Origin: Frigoribacterium sp. PhB24
Lineage (GTDB): Bacteria > Actinomycetota > Actinomycetes > Actinomycetales > Microbacteriaceae
Direction: 5' to 3'
DNA: 64,000 bases
Assembly: GCF_003755185.1 (NCBI RefSeq)
Contig: NZ_RKIC01000011.1
Location: forward strand, 345,018 to 409,017
The notes beneath the pieces are model-generated. The model was given only the letters and a program-made list of their open reading frames with translations. It did no database searches and was not told where the DNA came from. The position numbers were made by a program, and so were the translations under genes. Shown piece after piece: positions 1-8,860 of the stretch; position 1 is the stretch's first letter, and each line of letters begins with the position of its first letter.

Positions 1-1
1 G

Positions 2-922
2 TACACCGGACGCCGGCTCCTCCAACTGATCCCCGTCTTCTTCGGGGCGACGTTCCTCATCTACTTCATGGTCTTCGCGCTGCCCGGTGACCCCGTGGCG
101 GCGCTGTTCGGCGACAAGACCCCGTCGCCCGCCGTCATCGAGGCGATCCGCGCCGAGTACAACCTCGACCAGCCGTTCATCGTGCAGTACCTGCTGTACA
201 TCGGCGGCCTGTTCACCGGCGATCTCGGTACGACCTTCTCCGGTCGACCCGTGGTCGACGAGCTGGTCCGGGCGTTCCCCATCACGTTCCGACTGGCGAT
301 GCTCGCCCTGCTCTTCGAGGCCGTCGCCGGCATCGTGGTCGGCCTGATCGCCGGTCTCCGCAAGGGCAAGCTCTTCGACACGAGCGCCCTCGTCGTCAGC
401 CTGCTGCTCATCTCGGTGCCGACCTTCGTCATCGGCTTCCTGCTGCAGTACGTCTTCGGCATCCAGCTGGGCCTGTTCCGCACGACGGTCAGCTCGCAGG
501 CACCGTGGGACGAGCTGGTGCTGCCGGCCATCGTCCTCGCCTCGGTGTCGTTCGCCTACATCGTCAGGCTGACCCGCGCCTCCGTGTCCGAGAACTCGAG
601 CGCGGACTTCGTGCGCACCGCGTCGGCCAAGGGCCTCACCCGCGGCCGCGTCGTCACGGTGCACATCCTGCGCAACTCGCTCGTGCCCGTGGTCACCTAC
701 CTCGGCGTCGACATCGGTTCGCTGATGGTCGGTGCCATCGTGACCGAGGGAATCTTCAACATCCAGGGCGTCGGCGGCACCGTCTACCGGGCCATCACGC
801 TCGGCGAGGGCCCCACCGTCGTCTCGTTCGTCGCGGTGATGGTGATCATCTTCATGATCGCCAACCTCCTCGTCGACCTGCTGTACGCCCTTCTCGACCC
901 GAGGATCCGCTATGCCAAGTAA
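2..922 (+). CDS. Oligopeptide/dipeptide ABC transporter permease, DppB/OppB type (5' end cut by window)
   Basis: Inner-membrane permease of a peptide-class ABC importer. The open frame enters from the left edge; only a few N-terminal residues are probably missing, since the first visible residues (YTGRRLLQLIPVFFGATFL) are the usual first transmembrane helix of this family. About six membrane segments are visible. The cytoplasmic EAA-type loop that docks on the ATPase is around NSSADFVRTASAKGLTRGR. The stop lies 11 bp inside the next permease gene, so the two are translationally coupled. The substrate-binding protein is not in the window and is presumably upstream. The substrate cannot be read from the permease; peptides are the family default, with nickel or sugars possible. 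Confidence 0.9.
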   Translation, partial: YTGRRLLQLIPVFFGATFLIYFMVFALPGDPVAALFGDKTPSPAVIEAIRAEYNLDQPFIVQYLLYIGGLFTGDLGTTFSGRPVVDELVRAFPITFRLAMLALLFEAVAGIVVGLIAGLRKGKLFDTSALVVSLLLISVPTFVIGFLLQYVFGIQLGLFRTTVSSQAPWDELVLPAIVLASVSFAYIVRLTRASVSENSSADFVRTASAKGLTRGRVVTVHILRNSLVPVVTYLGVDIGSLMVGAIVTEGIFNIQGVGGTVYRAITLGEGPTVVSFVAVMVIIFMIANLLVDLLYALLDPRIRYAK

Positions 923-1865
923 CGACTCGTCGGCGTTGTCCGCCGACCACTTCGTCGCCGATCTCGACGAGACGCCCGTCAAGGCCGTCGACGCGATCGA
1001 CGAGTCCGAGAAGCCCCGCAGCAGCTGGAACGACGCCTGGGACGCCATGAAGCGTCGCCCGACGTTCTGGATCGCGGCGTTCCTCATCGTCGTCGTCATC
1101 GTGGTGGCGCTCTTCCCCGGGCTGTTCACGAGCGTCTCGCCGACGGCCGCCGACCTGCCCCGCAGCAACGAGGGGCCGTCGGCCGGGCACCTGCTCGGCT
1201 TCACGTTCCAGGGCACCGACGTGTTCGCCCGCATCGTCTGGGGCACCCGTGCCTCGCTGACCGTCGGTCTGCTGGCGACCATCATCGTCACGGTGGTCGG
1301 CATCGTCATCGGCTCGCTGGCCGGGTTCTACGGCGGCTGGCTCGACGCGATCGTCTCCCGTCTCGGCGACATCTTCTTCGCGATCCCCACCGTCCTCGGT
1401 GCCATCGTCCTGATGTCGATCCTGCCGACGCGGACGCCGCTCACGGTGGCCCTGGTCCTGTCGGTCTTCGCCTGGCCCCAGATCGCGCGCGTCATGCGCG
1501 GTTCGGTCCTCAGCGCCCGCGCCGCCGACTACGTCACGGCCTCCGCGGCGCTCGGCGTGTCCCGCTTCCGCATCCTGGTCCGACACGTCGTCCCGAACGC
1601 CATCACCCCGGTCATCGTCGTGGCGACCGTCTCGTTGGGCACGTTCATCGTCGCCGAGGCGACCCTGTCGTTCCTCGGCATCGGGCTGCCGCCGAGCACC
1701 ATGTCCTGGGGCAACGACATCAACGCCGCACGCAACTCGCTGCGTGTCGCCCCGATGCCCCTCTTCTGGCCCGCCGCGGCGCTGTCCGTGACGGTGCTGT
1801 CGTTCCTCCTCATGGGCGACGTCGTGCGCGACGCCCTCGACCCGAAGGCGAGGGCACGTCGATGA
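912..1865 (+). CDS. Oligopeptide/dipeptide ABC transporter permease, DppC/OppC type
   Basis: Second permease subunit of the same importer, 317 residues. It has a long hydrophilic N-terminus (about 50 residues) and then a hydrophobic helix (FWIAAFLIVVVIVVALFPG), as is normal for DppC/OppC. The EAA loop is SARAADYVTASAALGVSRFR. The ATG start overlaps the 3' end of the upstream permease by 11 bp, and its TGA overlaps the ATG of the ATPase gene in an ATGA arrangement, so all three subunits form one operon. It pairs with the DppB-type subunit to form the channel. Identification is from family architecture. Confidence 0.92.
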   Translation: MPSNDSSALSADHFVADLDETPVKAVDAIDESEKPRSSWNDAWDAMKRRPTFWIAAFLIVVVIVVALFPGLFTSVSPTAADLPRSNEGPSAGHLLGFTFQGTDVFARIVWGTRASLTVGLLATIIVTVVGIVIGSLAGFYGGWLDAIVSRLGDIFFAIPTVLGAIVLMSILPTRTPLTVALVLSVFAWPQIARVMRGSVLSARAADYVTASAALGVSRFRILVRHVVPNAITPVIVVATVSLGTFIVAEATLSFLGIGLPPSTMSWGNDINAARNSLRVAPMPLFWPAAALSVTVLSFLLMGDVVRDALDPKARARR

Positions 1866-3619
1866 CCGACACCTCCACCCGACCCGAGACGGCCGGCACC
1901 GCGTCGTCGTCGACGCCCTTGCTCGAGATCAAGGGCCTGAAGATCGGCTTCAAGACGCAGGCGGGCTACGTCGACGCCGTGCGCGGGGTCGACCTGACGA
2001 TCCGTCAGGGCGAGAGCCTGGCGATCGTGGGCGAGTCCGGTTCGGGCAAGTCGACGACCGCCACCTCGATCATCGACCTGCTGCCCGGCACCGGTGAGGT
2101 GACCGGTGGACAGATCCTCTTCGAGGGAAAAGACCTGACGAAGGTCAGCGCCTCCGAGATGCAGGCCATCCGGGGTCGAGACATCGGTTACGTCCCTCAA
2201 GACCCCATGTCGAACCTCAACCCCGTCTGGAGCATCGGCTTCCAGGTCGAGGAGGCGATCCGTGCCAACGGTGTCGCGACCGGCAAGAACGCGATCCGTC
2301 AGCGTGCCGTCGACGTCCTCAAAGAAGCCGGGCTGAACGACGCGGGTGACCGTCTCAAGCAGTTCCCGCACCAGTTCTCGGGCGGCATGCGCCAGCGGGT
2401 CCTCATCGGCATCGGTCTGTCGTCGCGGCCCAAGCTGCTGATCGCCGACGAGCCGACCTCGGCCCTCGACGTGACCGTGCAGCGGCGCATCCTCGACCAC
2501 CTCGAGACGCTGACCCGCGACTACGGCACCTCGGTGCTCTTCATCACGCACGACCTCGGCCTCGCCGCTGAGCGGGCCGAGAAGCTCGTGGTCATGTACA
2601 AGGGTCGCGTCGTCGAGTCGGGCCCCTCGAAAGAGATCCTGGCCAACCCGCAGCACCCGTACACGCAGCGTCTGGTGGCCGCGGCGCCCAGCCTCGCGAG
2701 CCAGCGCATCCAGTCGAGCATCGCGCCCACGCACTCCCACGGGCTCGAGATCTCCGACGAGGGGGCCGACGACGCCGAGCTCATCGCCCGCGCCCGTCAG
2801 CGGGAAGAGGCCGGCAAGAAGGACGCCGAGTACATCTCGGTGACGAACCTGTCCAAGGTCTACAAGATCCGTCAGGGCGGGTTCAAGACCACCGACCTGC
2901 GGGCAGTCGACGACGTGTCGTTCTCGATCCCGCGCGGAACGACGATGGCGCTCGTGGGCGAGTCCGGTTCGGGCAAGTCGACCGTGGCCAAGCTCGTGCT
3001 CCAACTCGAGTCGATCACGTCGGGTACCGTCGCGGTCGGCGGTCAGAGCGTCGGGGCGCTGAAGGGCCGTGAGCTCTTCGACTTCCGTCGTCGTGTGCAG
3101 CCGGTCTTCCAAGACCCCTACGGCTCGCTCGACCCGATGTACAGCGTGGGCAACACGATCGCCGAGCCGCTCGTCACGCACGGCATCGGCGACCGGTCCA
3201 GTCGTCAGGCCCGCGTGCGTGAGCTGCTCGACCAGGTGTCGTTGCCCGCCTCGACGGTCAACCGGTACCCGAACGAGCTCTCCGGTGGTCAGCGACAGCG
3301 CATCGCCGTGGCCCGTGCGTTGGCGCTCAAGCCCGACGTGATCGTCCTCGACGAAGCGGTCTCGGCCTTGGACGTGCTCGTCCAGGGGCAGATCCTCGAC
3401 CTGCTCACCGATCTGCAGACCGAGCTCGGCCTGACCTACCTCTTCATCACGCACGATCTCGCGGTCGTCCGCCTCATCGCGGACAACGTCAGCGTCATGC
3501 AGAAGGGACGCGTCGTCGAGGCGGGCACCACCGACGACATCTTCGCCAACCCGGCCCAGCAGTACACACGCGAGTTGCTCGAGGCGATCCCCGGCGCGAA
3601 CTTCGAGTTCGGCCGGTAG
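1862..3619 (+). CDS. Fused double ATP-binding subunit of peptide ABC transporter (DppD-DppF fusion)
   Basis: A 585-residue protein with two complete ABC ATPase domains in one chain, replacing separate DppD and DppF subunits. Each half has a Walker A motif (GESGSGKSTTA near residue 60 and GESGSGKSTVA near residue 365) and an ABC signature (FSGGMRQRV and LSGGQRQRI). Walker B motifs are LLIADEPTSALDV and VIVLDEAVSALDV. The first half ends in the oligopeptide-type C-terminal extension (NPQHPYTQRL), which in relatives often carries an Fe-S cluster, although the usual cysteines are absent here. The ATG overlaps the preceding stop. A strong terminator hairpin follows. It powers import through the two permeases just upstream. 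Confidence 0.93.
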   Translation: MTDTSTRPETAGTASSSTPLLEIKGLKIGFKTQAGYVDAVRGVDLTIRQGESLAIVGESGSGKSTTATSIIDLLPGTGEVTGGQILFEGKDLTKVSASEMQAIRGRDIGYVPQDPMSNLNPVWSIGFQVEEAIRANGVATGKNAIRQRAVDVLKEAGLNDAGDRLKQFPHQFSGGMRQRVLIGIGLSSRPKLLIADEPTSALDVTVQRRILDHLETLTRDYGTSVLFITHDLGLAAERAEKLVVMYKGRVVESGPSKEILANPQHPYTQRLVAAAPSLASQRIQSSIAPTHSHGLEISDEGADDAELIARARQREEAGKKDAEYISVTNLSKVYKIRQGGFKTTDLRAVDDVSFSIPRGTTMALVGESGSGKSTVAKLVLQLESITSGTVAVGGQSVGALKGRELFDFRRRVQPVFQDPYGSLDPMYSVGNTIAEPLVTHGIGDRSSRQARVRELLDQVSLPASTVNRYPNELSGGQRQRIAVARALALKPDVIVLDEAVSALDVLVQGQILDLLTDLQTELGLTYLFITHDLAVVRLIADNVSVMQKGRVVEAGTTDDIFANPAQQYTRELLEAIPGANFEFGR

Positions 3620-3621
3620 CC

Positions 3622-3634
3622 GACCCGCGCCTCC
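3622..3634 (+). repeat. Exact copy 1 of dispersed 13-mer GACCCGCGCCTCC
   Basis: Lies 2 bp after the stop codon of the fused ABC ATPase gene and before its terminator. One of six exact + strand copies in the window; the function is unknown. Confidence 0.7.
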
Positions 3635-3643
3635 TGGTGTCGA

Positions 3644-3686
3644 GGGGGCCTCTGCGCCGTGCCGAGAGCACGGCGGAGGGGCCCCT
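3644..3686 (+). terminator. Rho-independent terminator of the peptide transporter operon
   Basis: The arm at 3644-3662 (GGGGGCCTC then GCCGTGC) pairs with 3669-3686 (GCACGGC then GAGGGGCCCC) across a short loop, and a few T residues follow. It separates the ABC operon from typA. Confidence 0.8.
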
Positions 3687-3765
3687 TTACCACGTGCCGT
3701 AGACTATGTACGCCGGGCTCTGACCCGACCACTTCCCCCTCTCTCTTCTCGTAAGGAATACATCC

Positions 3766-5676
3766 ATGGCGACTGCCATCCGCAGCGACCTGCGCAACGT
3801 GGCGATCGTGGCCCACGTCGACCACGGCAAGACGACCCTCGTCGACGCCATGCTCAAGCAGACCAACTCGTTCGACGCGCACTTCGACACCGAAGACCGC
3901 ATGATGGACGGCAACGAGCTCGAGCGCGAGAAGGGCATCACGATCCTCGCGAAGAACACCTCGGTGCTCTACAACGGTGTCCACGCGACCGACGGCCCGA
4001 TCACCATCAACGTGATCGACACCCCCGGCCACGCCGACTTCGGTGGCGAGGTCGAGCGCGGCCTGTCCATGGTCGACGGCGTCGTGCTGCTCGTCGACGC
4101 GTCCGAGGGCCCGCTGCCCCAGACGCGCTTCGTTCTGCGCAAAGCCCTCGCGGCCAAGCTGCCCGTCATCCTGCTGGTCAACAAGACCGACCGCCCCGAC
4201 GCGCGCATCGACGAGGTCGTCGCCGAGAGCCAAGACCTCCTCCTCGGCCTCGCCAGCGACCTGAGCGAAGAGGTCGACGACCTCGACCTCGACGCGATCC
4301 TCAACGTGCCCGTCGTCTACGCCTCGGGCCGCAACGGCGCCGCGTCGACGAACAAGCCCGCCGACGGCTCGCTGCCCGACAACCCCGACCTCGAGCCGCT
4401 CTTCGAAGCGATCCTCACTCACGTCCCCGCGCCGCGTTACGACGACGAGCACCCGCTGCAGGCGCACGTCACGAACCTCGACGCCTCGCCGTTCCTGGGT
4501 CGTCTCGCGCTCCTCCGTGTCTTCCACGGCACCCTGCAGAAGGGCCAGACGGTCGCCTGGGTCAAGTCCGACGGCACGGTTCAGAACGCGCGCATCACCG
4601 AGCTGCTGATCACGAAGGCCCTGAGCCGCTACCCGGCCGAGAGCGCGGGCCCCGGTGACATCGTCGCCGTCGCCGGCTTCGACAGCATCACCATCGGCGA
4701 GACGCTGTCCGACCCCGAAGACGTGCGCCCGCTGCCGACCATCACGGTCGACGACCCGGCCATCTCGATGACCATCGGCACGAACACCTCGCCGATCATC
4801 GGCAAGGTCAAGGGCCACAAGCTGACCGCCCGCATGGTGAAGGACCGCCTCGACCGCGAACTGGTCGGCAACGTCTCGCTCAAGGTCCTCGACATCGGAC
4901 GCCCCGACGCGTGGGAGGTCCAGGGCCGCGGCGAGCTCGCGCTGGCCATCCTGGTCGAGCAGATGCGCCGCGAGGGCTTCGAGCTCACCGTCGGCAAGCC
5001 CCAGGTCGTCACCCGTCGTGACGAGAACGGCAAGCTGCAAGAGCCGTTCGAGCACATGACCATCGACGTGCCCGACGAGTACCTCGGCGCCGTGACGCAG
5101 TTGATGGCCGCCCGCAAGGGCCGCATGGAGAACATGGCGAACCACGGCTCGGGCTGGGTGCGCATGGAGTTCATCGTCCCCTCGCGCGGCCTGATCGGCT
5201 TCCGCACGCAGTTCCTCACCGACACGCGCGGCACCGGCATCGCCAACGGCATCAGCCACGGCTACGGTCCCTGGGCCGGCGAGATCTCGACCCGCACCAA
5301 CGGCTCGATCATCGCCGACCGCTCGGGCGTCGTCACCCCCTTCGCGATCATCAACCTGCAAGAGCGCATGTCGTTCTTCGTGCAGCCGACCGAAGAGGTC
5401 TACGAGGGCATGGTCGTGGGCGAGAACTCGCGCGCCGACGACATGGACGTCAACATCACCAAAGAGAAGAAGCTGACCAACATGCGTCAGTCGACGGCCG
5501 ACAACTTCGAGTCGATGACGCCCTCGAAGGTGCTCTCGCTCGAGGAGGCACTCGAGTTCGCGGGCGACGACGAGTGCGTCGAGGTCACCCCCGACGCCAT
5601 CCGCATCCGCAAGGTCGAGCTCGACGCGTCGGCCCGCCAGCGCAGCACCGCCCGCCTCAAGAAGCAGAACGCGTAG
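3766..5676 (+). CDS. typA: Translational GTPase TypA/BipA
   Basis: Ribosome-binding GTPase of the EF-G/LepA family, 636 residues, used in ribosome assembly and stress adaptation. G-domain motifs are at the N-terminus: AHVDHGKTTL (G1), the switch-I region around GITILAKN, DTPGHADFG (G3) and NKTD (G4). A beta-barrel domain 2, EF-G-like domains III and V and the TypA-specific C-terminal domain follow, and the length is normal. The ATG is preceded by an AAGGAA ribosome binding site about 8 nt upstream. A possible -10 (TAGACT, 3700-3705) would give a leader of roughly 50 nt. It is a single-gene unit between two terminators. Confidence 0.97.
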   Translation: MATAIRSDLRNVAIVAHVDHGKTTLVDAMLKQTNSFDAHFDTEDRMMDGNELEREKGITILAKNTSVLYNGVHATDGPITINVIDTPGHADFGGEVERGLSMVDGVVLLVDASEGPLPQTRFVLRKALAAKLPVILLVNKTDRPDARIDEVVAESQDLLLGLASDLSEEVDDLDLDAILNVPVVYASGRNGAASTNKPADGSLPDNPDLEPLFEAILTHVPAPRYDDEHPLQAHVTNLDASPFLGRLALLRVFHGTLQKGQTVAWVKSDGTVQNARITELLITKALSRYPAESAGPGDIVAVAGFDSITIGETLSDPEDVRPLPTITVDDPAISMTIGTNTSPIIGKVKGHKLTARMVKDRLDRELVGNVSLKVLDIGRPDAWEVQGRGELALAILVEQMRREGFELTVGKPQVVTRRDENGKLQEPFEHMTIDVPDEYLGAVTQLMAARKGRMENMANHGSGWVRMEFIVPSRGLIGFRTQFLTDTRGTGIANGISHGYGPWAGEISTRTNGSIIADRSGVVTPFAIINLQERMSFFVQPTEEVYEGMVVGENSRADDMDVNITKEKKLTNMRQSTADNFESMTPSKVLSLEEALEFAGDDECVEVTPDAIRIRKVELDASARQRSTARLKKQNA

Positions 5677-5703
5677 GCAGCACCGCAGCACCGCACCACC
5701 CGC

Positions 5704-5741
5704 CGAGGAGGCGGTCCGCACCACCGCGGGCCGCCTCCTTC
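5704..5741 (+). terminator. Terminator after typA
   Basis: GAGGAGGCGG pairs with CCGCCTCCTT across a short inner stem (CCGC/GCGG). It lies 28 bp past the typA stop. Confidence 0.8.
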
Positions 5742-5785
5742 GTGCATCGTGGGCACGTTCTGCGCCCGCCCCCAGCGATGGCGGT

Positions 5786-5797
5786 TAACCTCGCGGG
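5786..5797 (+). promoter_or_regulatory. Leaderless-type -10 box of the lipoprotein gene
   Basis: TAACCT at 5786-5791 ends exactly 6 nt before the GTG at 5798, so transcription should begin at the start codon. No ribosome binding site is present. Confidence 0.55.
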
Positions 5798-6313
5798 GTG
5801 CTGAACGAGAAGAAGACCCTCACCCGCTCCGCGGCCGCGCTCGTGCTGGCCCTCGGCCTCGTGACCGGTCTCACCGCCTGCGGCGAGGGCTCGCCCGTCG
5901 ACAACATCGTCGGTGGTGCGGTCGACAGCGGCATCGAGAGCCTCAAGGGCACGGCCCAGAAGGCGATCGAGGATGCGGCCGGCGAGGCCCTGAACGGGGC
6001 CGGCATCACGACCGACGGCACGTTGCCGGCGAGTTTCCCGGCCGACGTCCCGCTCGTCGCCGGGACGACCCGTGGTGGGGGAGCCGGCCCCGACGGCACC
6101 GGTTGGGTCGCCCAGATCACCGTCTCGGGCGCCGACCAGTTCGCCGTCGCTCAGCAGCAGCTCGAGACCGCCGGCTTCACGGCGTCGGGGGTCGACACCG
6201 ATGCCGACAGCGGATTCGGCACCTTCACCGGGGCCACGCACCGCGTCGTGCTCACGGTCTCCGCCGACGGCGACGGCCAGACCATCGCCACGTACGTCGT
6301 CACGCCCGTCTGA
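5798..6313 (+). CDS. Predicted lipoprotein of unknown function
   Basis: 171 residues, function not recognised. The N-terminus is a lipoprotein signal: charged start, hydrophobic stretch and lipobox LTAC with Cys28 as the likely lipidated residue, so the protein should be anchored on the outer face of the membrane. A small-residue, Asp/Gly/Thr-rich segment follows, then a compact beta-rich C-terminal domain from about residue 70 containing two similar strands (WVAQITVSG, RVVLTVSA). The GTG start is chosen because a TAACCT -10 box sits 6 nt upstream, indicating a leaderless mRNA. It is convergent with efeB, and a weak hairpin lies between them. No neighbour suggests its role. Confidence 0.85.
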   Translation: MLNEKKTLTRSAAALVLALGLVTGLTACGEGSPVDNIVGGAVDSGIESLKGTAQKAIEDAAGEALNGAGITTDGTLPASFPADVPLVAGTTRGGGAGPDGTGWVAQITVSGADQFAVAQQQLETAGFTASGVDTDADSGFGTFTGATHRVVLTVSADGDGQTIATYVVTPV

Positions 6314-6320
6314 TCCGGCC

Positions 6321-6338
6321 ACGGCGGGCCTGCCGTGC
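6321..6338. terminator. Weak hairpin between convergent genes
   Basis: CACGGC and GCCGTG flank a 6-nt loop in the 64-bp gap between the lipoprotein gene and efeB. There is no T-tract, so this is a tentative bidirectional terminator. Confidence 0.35.
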
Positions 6339-6377
6339 TCAGACGGGCGTCCGTGCCTTCCTCCGCCGGACGTCCGG

Positions 6378-7661
6378 TCAGCCGAAGAGCGTCTCGCCGA
6401 CCCAGCCGCCCGGTGAGGCCCCGGGAGGCACGGCGAAGATCGCCGATCCGACGTGCTTGACGTACTCGTTCATCCGGTCGTTCCGCGAGAGCGCCTGCTG
6501 GATCGGCACGTACTGCCTGCGTGGGTCGCGGTTGAAGGCGATGAAGAACAGTCCGGCGTCCAGGCGCCCGAGGTCGTCGTTGCCGTCGACGAAGTTGTAC
6601 CCGCGGCGCAGCAGTGTGGCCCCGTCGTTGTTCTGGGGGTGCGCGAGCGCGACGTGCGAGTCGGGCGCGATGGCCGGCCCCCCACCGGTCGAGGCCGCGG
6701 CGGCGAAGTCGGGTGCCGTGAACTCGGTCCCGCCCGAGAGCGGGGCGCCCTCGCCCTTGTCCCGCCCCACGACCGTCTGCTGCTCCCCGAGCGAGGCGTG
6801 GTCCCAGGTCTCGATCGTCATGCGGATCTTGCGGGCGACGAGGTACGACCCGCCGCCCATCCACCCCGCGCCGTCGGAGGCGGCCGCCCAGACGCCCTCG
6901 GCGACCGCATCGACGTCCTCGGCCCTGACGTTGGCCGTCCCGTCCTTGAACCCGAACAGGTTGCGGGGTGTCGTCTGTCCCCGGGTCGTCGACGAGGTGC
7001 GACCGAAGCCCAGCTGGGACCAGCGCAAGGAGGCGCGGCCGAAGGCGATCCGCGAGAGGTTGCGGATCGCGTGCACCGCGACCTGCGGGTCGTCGCTGCA
7101 GGCCTGCACGCAGAGGTCGCCGCCGCTCGCGGCCGCCACGAGCTGGTCGCCCGAGAAGTGCGGCAGGTCGACGAGGGCCGGAGGTCGCTTCGAGGCGAGC
7201 CCGAAGCGATCCGTCCCGTCGACCGCGGTGAACAGGGTCGGACCGAAGCCGATGGTGACGGTCAACCCGGCGGCGGCAAGGCCCGTGGCCTCGCCGGTGT
7301 CGTCCGGCGGTGCGAGGAGGCTGCCGCCCGTGGCACCCGTCGGGCTGACGTCGAGGCCGGCCGTGAGCCTCGAGGCCGCGTGGCTCCAGTCCTTCAGCAG
7401 CTCGACGAGTTCGGCGCGGGAGACCCCGTCCGCGACGTCGAACGAGGCGAAGTGCAGGCGGTCCTGCGCGGCGGTGACGATGCCCGACTGGTGGCGACCG
7501 AAGAACGGGTAGGCCGCCGCCGCCCCGGACGACCCGGTGGCGTGTGCCTGCACCGCGCGGTCGGTGCCGATCCCGACGCCGACCCCCAGCACCCCCGCGC
7601 CGACGCCCGTGCCGACCAGGCCCAGCAGGCCGCGGCGCGAGAGGCCGCCTCCGTCGGCCAC
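6378..7661 (-). CDS. efeB: Dye-decolorizing heme peroxidase EfeB, Tat-exported
   Basis: Third gene of the efeUOB ferrous/ferric iron uptake operon; a DyP-type heme peroxidase acting outside the membrane. The 427-residue product opens with a twin-arginine signal (SRRGLLGLVG plus a Gly/Val-rich hydrophobic core). The diagnostic DyP GxxDG motif is in FGFKDGTANV and the likely proximal heme histidine is in VALAHPQNN, followed by RRGYNF. The start is set at the GTG just before the signal sequence (MADGGGLSRRG), 2 bp after the efeO stop; the same frame stays open much further upstream but only as antisense noise across efeO. TatB, needed for Tat export, is encoded at 19967. Confidence 0.93.
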   Translation of the reverse strand: MADGGGLSRRGLLGLVGTGVGAGVLGVGVGIGTDRAVQAHATGSSGAAAAYPFFGRHQSGIVTAAQDRLHFASFDVADGVSRAELVELLKDWSHAASRLTAGLDVSPTGATGGSLLAPPDDTGEATGLAAAGLTVTIGFGPTLFTAVDGTDRFGLASKRPPALVDLPHFSGDQLVAAASGGDLCVQACSDDPQVAVHAIRNLSRIAFGRASLRWSQLGFGRTSSTTRGQTTPRNLFGFKDGTANVRAEDVDAVAEGVWAAASDGAGWMGGGSYLVARKIRMTIETWDHASLGEQQTVVGRDKGEGAPLSGGTEFTAPDFAAAASTGGGPAIAPDSHVALAHPQNNDGATLLRRGYNFVDGNDDLGRLDAGLFFIAFNRDPRRQYVPIQQALSRNDRMNEYVKHVGSAIFAVPPGASPGGWVGETLFG

Positions 7662-7663
7662 CG

Positions 7664-8860
7664 TCAGGCGACCAGCGCCGAGGTCAGCATGCTGAGCGGC
7701 TCGCTGAGGGCGTTGACGGCGTCCGACAGCTTCTTCTTGTCGGCGTCGGTCAGGTCGGTGTACGAGGGGTAGCCCGCGTCGAGGCTGCCGTAGCCGGCGA
7801 GGAGCGTCTCGACCTTCGTCAGCTGCGCGTCGATCGAGGTCGCCAGCTCGGGGTCCTTCTGGTCGACGACGTCGCGCACGCCGTCGAAGGCGACGCGCGC
7901 ACCCTCGAGGTTGCCCTGGAAGTCGTACAGGTCCGTGTGCGACCAGATCTCCTCCTCGCCGGTGATCTTGCCGGTGGCGACCTCGTCCATCAGGCCGACC
8001 GCGCCGTTGGCGATCGTGTCGATGCCCACGGTGAAGTCGGTCGCCGTGACCTCGTCGTAGAGGTCCGTCGTGTCGCTCGTCAGCAGGTCGGCGTAGTGCG
8101 CACGCTGGTCGGACGTCAGGGGGATGTACGCCGCGCCTCCGTTCTCGGCGGCCGCCGGCTGCCACAGGTCCTTCTCGATGCGGTGCCAGCCCGTCCAGTC
8201 GGTGCCGGGTTCGACGTCGGCCTCACGGAAGTCGATCTTCGGGTCGAGGTCGCCGAACGACTCGGCCACCGGCTCGATGCGCTCGTAGTGCGCCCGGGCC
8301 GCCGGGTAGAGGGATCGCGCCTTCTCGTCGTCGCCGGCCGTGTACGCGGTGAGGAACTCGTCGGTGGCGGTGACGAGCTGCCCGGTCTGGTCCTTCACGT
8401 AGCCGACGTAGGCCGCCGCCGCGGCGTCGATCTGCTGCTTCTCGCTGCCCGTGGCCTCGACGGCCGTGCCCGAGTCGGTCACCGTGAAGGAGGCGCGCAC
8501 ACCTTCTCCGACGAGCCCCGGGACGCAGGCGGTGTAGTACTCGCCGGCCGGCACCGAGACGGTCATCGAGCCGGACGTGCCCGGGCCGATGTTCTCCTTC
8601 TCGCTGATGATGCGCAGGCCGTCCTCGGCCAGCAGTTCGAACTCGCTGTTGTCGCTGCCGGTGTTCGTCATCGTGAACGTGACCGGGCCGCTCGGCACCG
8701 AGGTCGTCGACAGCGAGCACGAGTCGTCCGAGCCGTCCACGGTCACCGCGGTGGCCGCGGACGAGCCGGCGGGGGCGTTCGCGACGCACCCGGTCAGGGC
8801 CAGGGCGAGGACGGCGACGCCCGAGGCGACGGCGAGGGGGCGGAGGGGGCTGGCGATCAT
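7664..8860 (-). CDS. efeO: Iron uptake lipoprotein EfeO (cupredoxin plus M75 peptidase-like domain)
   Basis: 398-residue extracellular component of the EfeUOB system, thought to capture iron and pass it to the EfeU permease. The N-terminal signal ends in the lipobox LTGC (Cys25), so it is a membrane-anchored lipoprotein. A cupredoxin-like domain comes first (TFTMTNTGSDNSEF through GEYYTACVPG, with one Cys in the metal-site region), then the alpha-helical M75 domain with the metal-binding HxxE in GWHRIEKD. The ATG overlaps the efeU stop (ATGA) and efeB begins 2 bp downstream, so all three genes are coupled. This is the long, cupredoxin-containing form. Confidence 0.94.
   Translation of the reverse strand: MIASPLRPLAVASGVAVLALALTGCVANAPAGSSAATAVTVDGSDDSCSLSTTSVPSGPVTFTMTNTGSDNSEFELLAEDGLRIISEKENIGPGTSGSMTVSVPAGEYYTACVPGLVGEGVRASFTVTDSGTAVEATGSEKQQIDAAAAAYVGYVKDQTGQLVTATDEFLTAYTAGDDEKARSLYPAARAHYERIEPVAESFGDLDPKIDFREADVEPGTDWTGWHRIEKDLWQPAAAENGGAAYIPLTSDQRAHYADLLTSDTTDLYDEVTATDFTVGIDTIANGAVGLMDEVATGKITGEEEIWSHTDLYDFQGNLEGARVAFDGVRDVVDQKDPELATSIDAQLTKVETLLAGYGSLDAGYPSYTDLTDADKKKLSDAVNALSEPLSMLTSALVA

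Noticed and set aside
3436-5724. 762-codon open frame antisense to typA
   Set aside because: A shadow of typA caused by its codon bias; no ribosome binding site, promoter or protein-family features.
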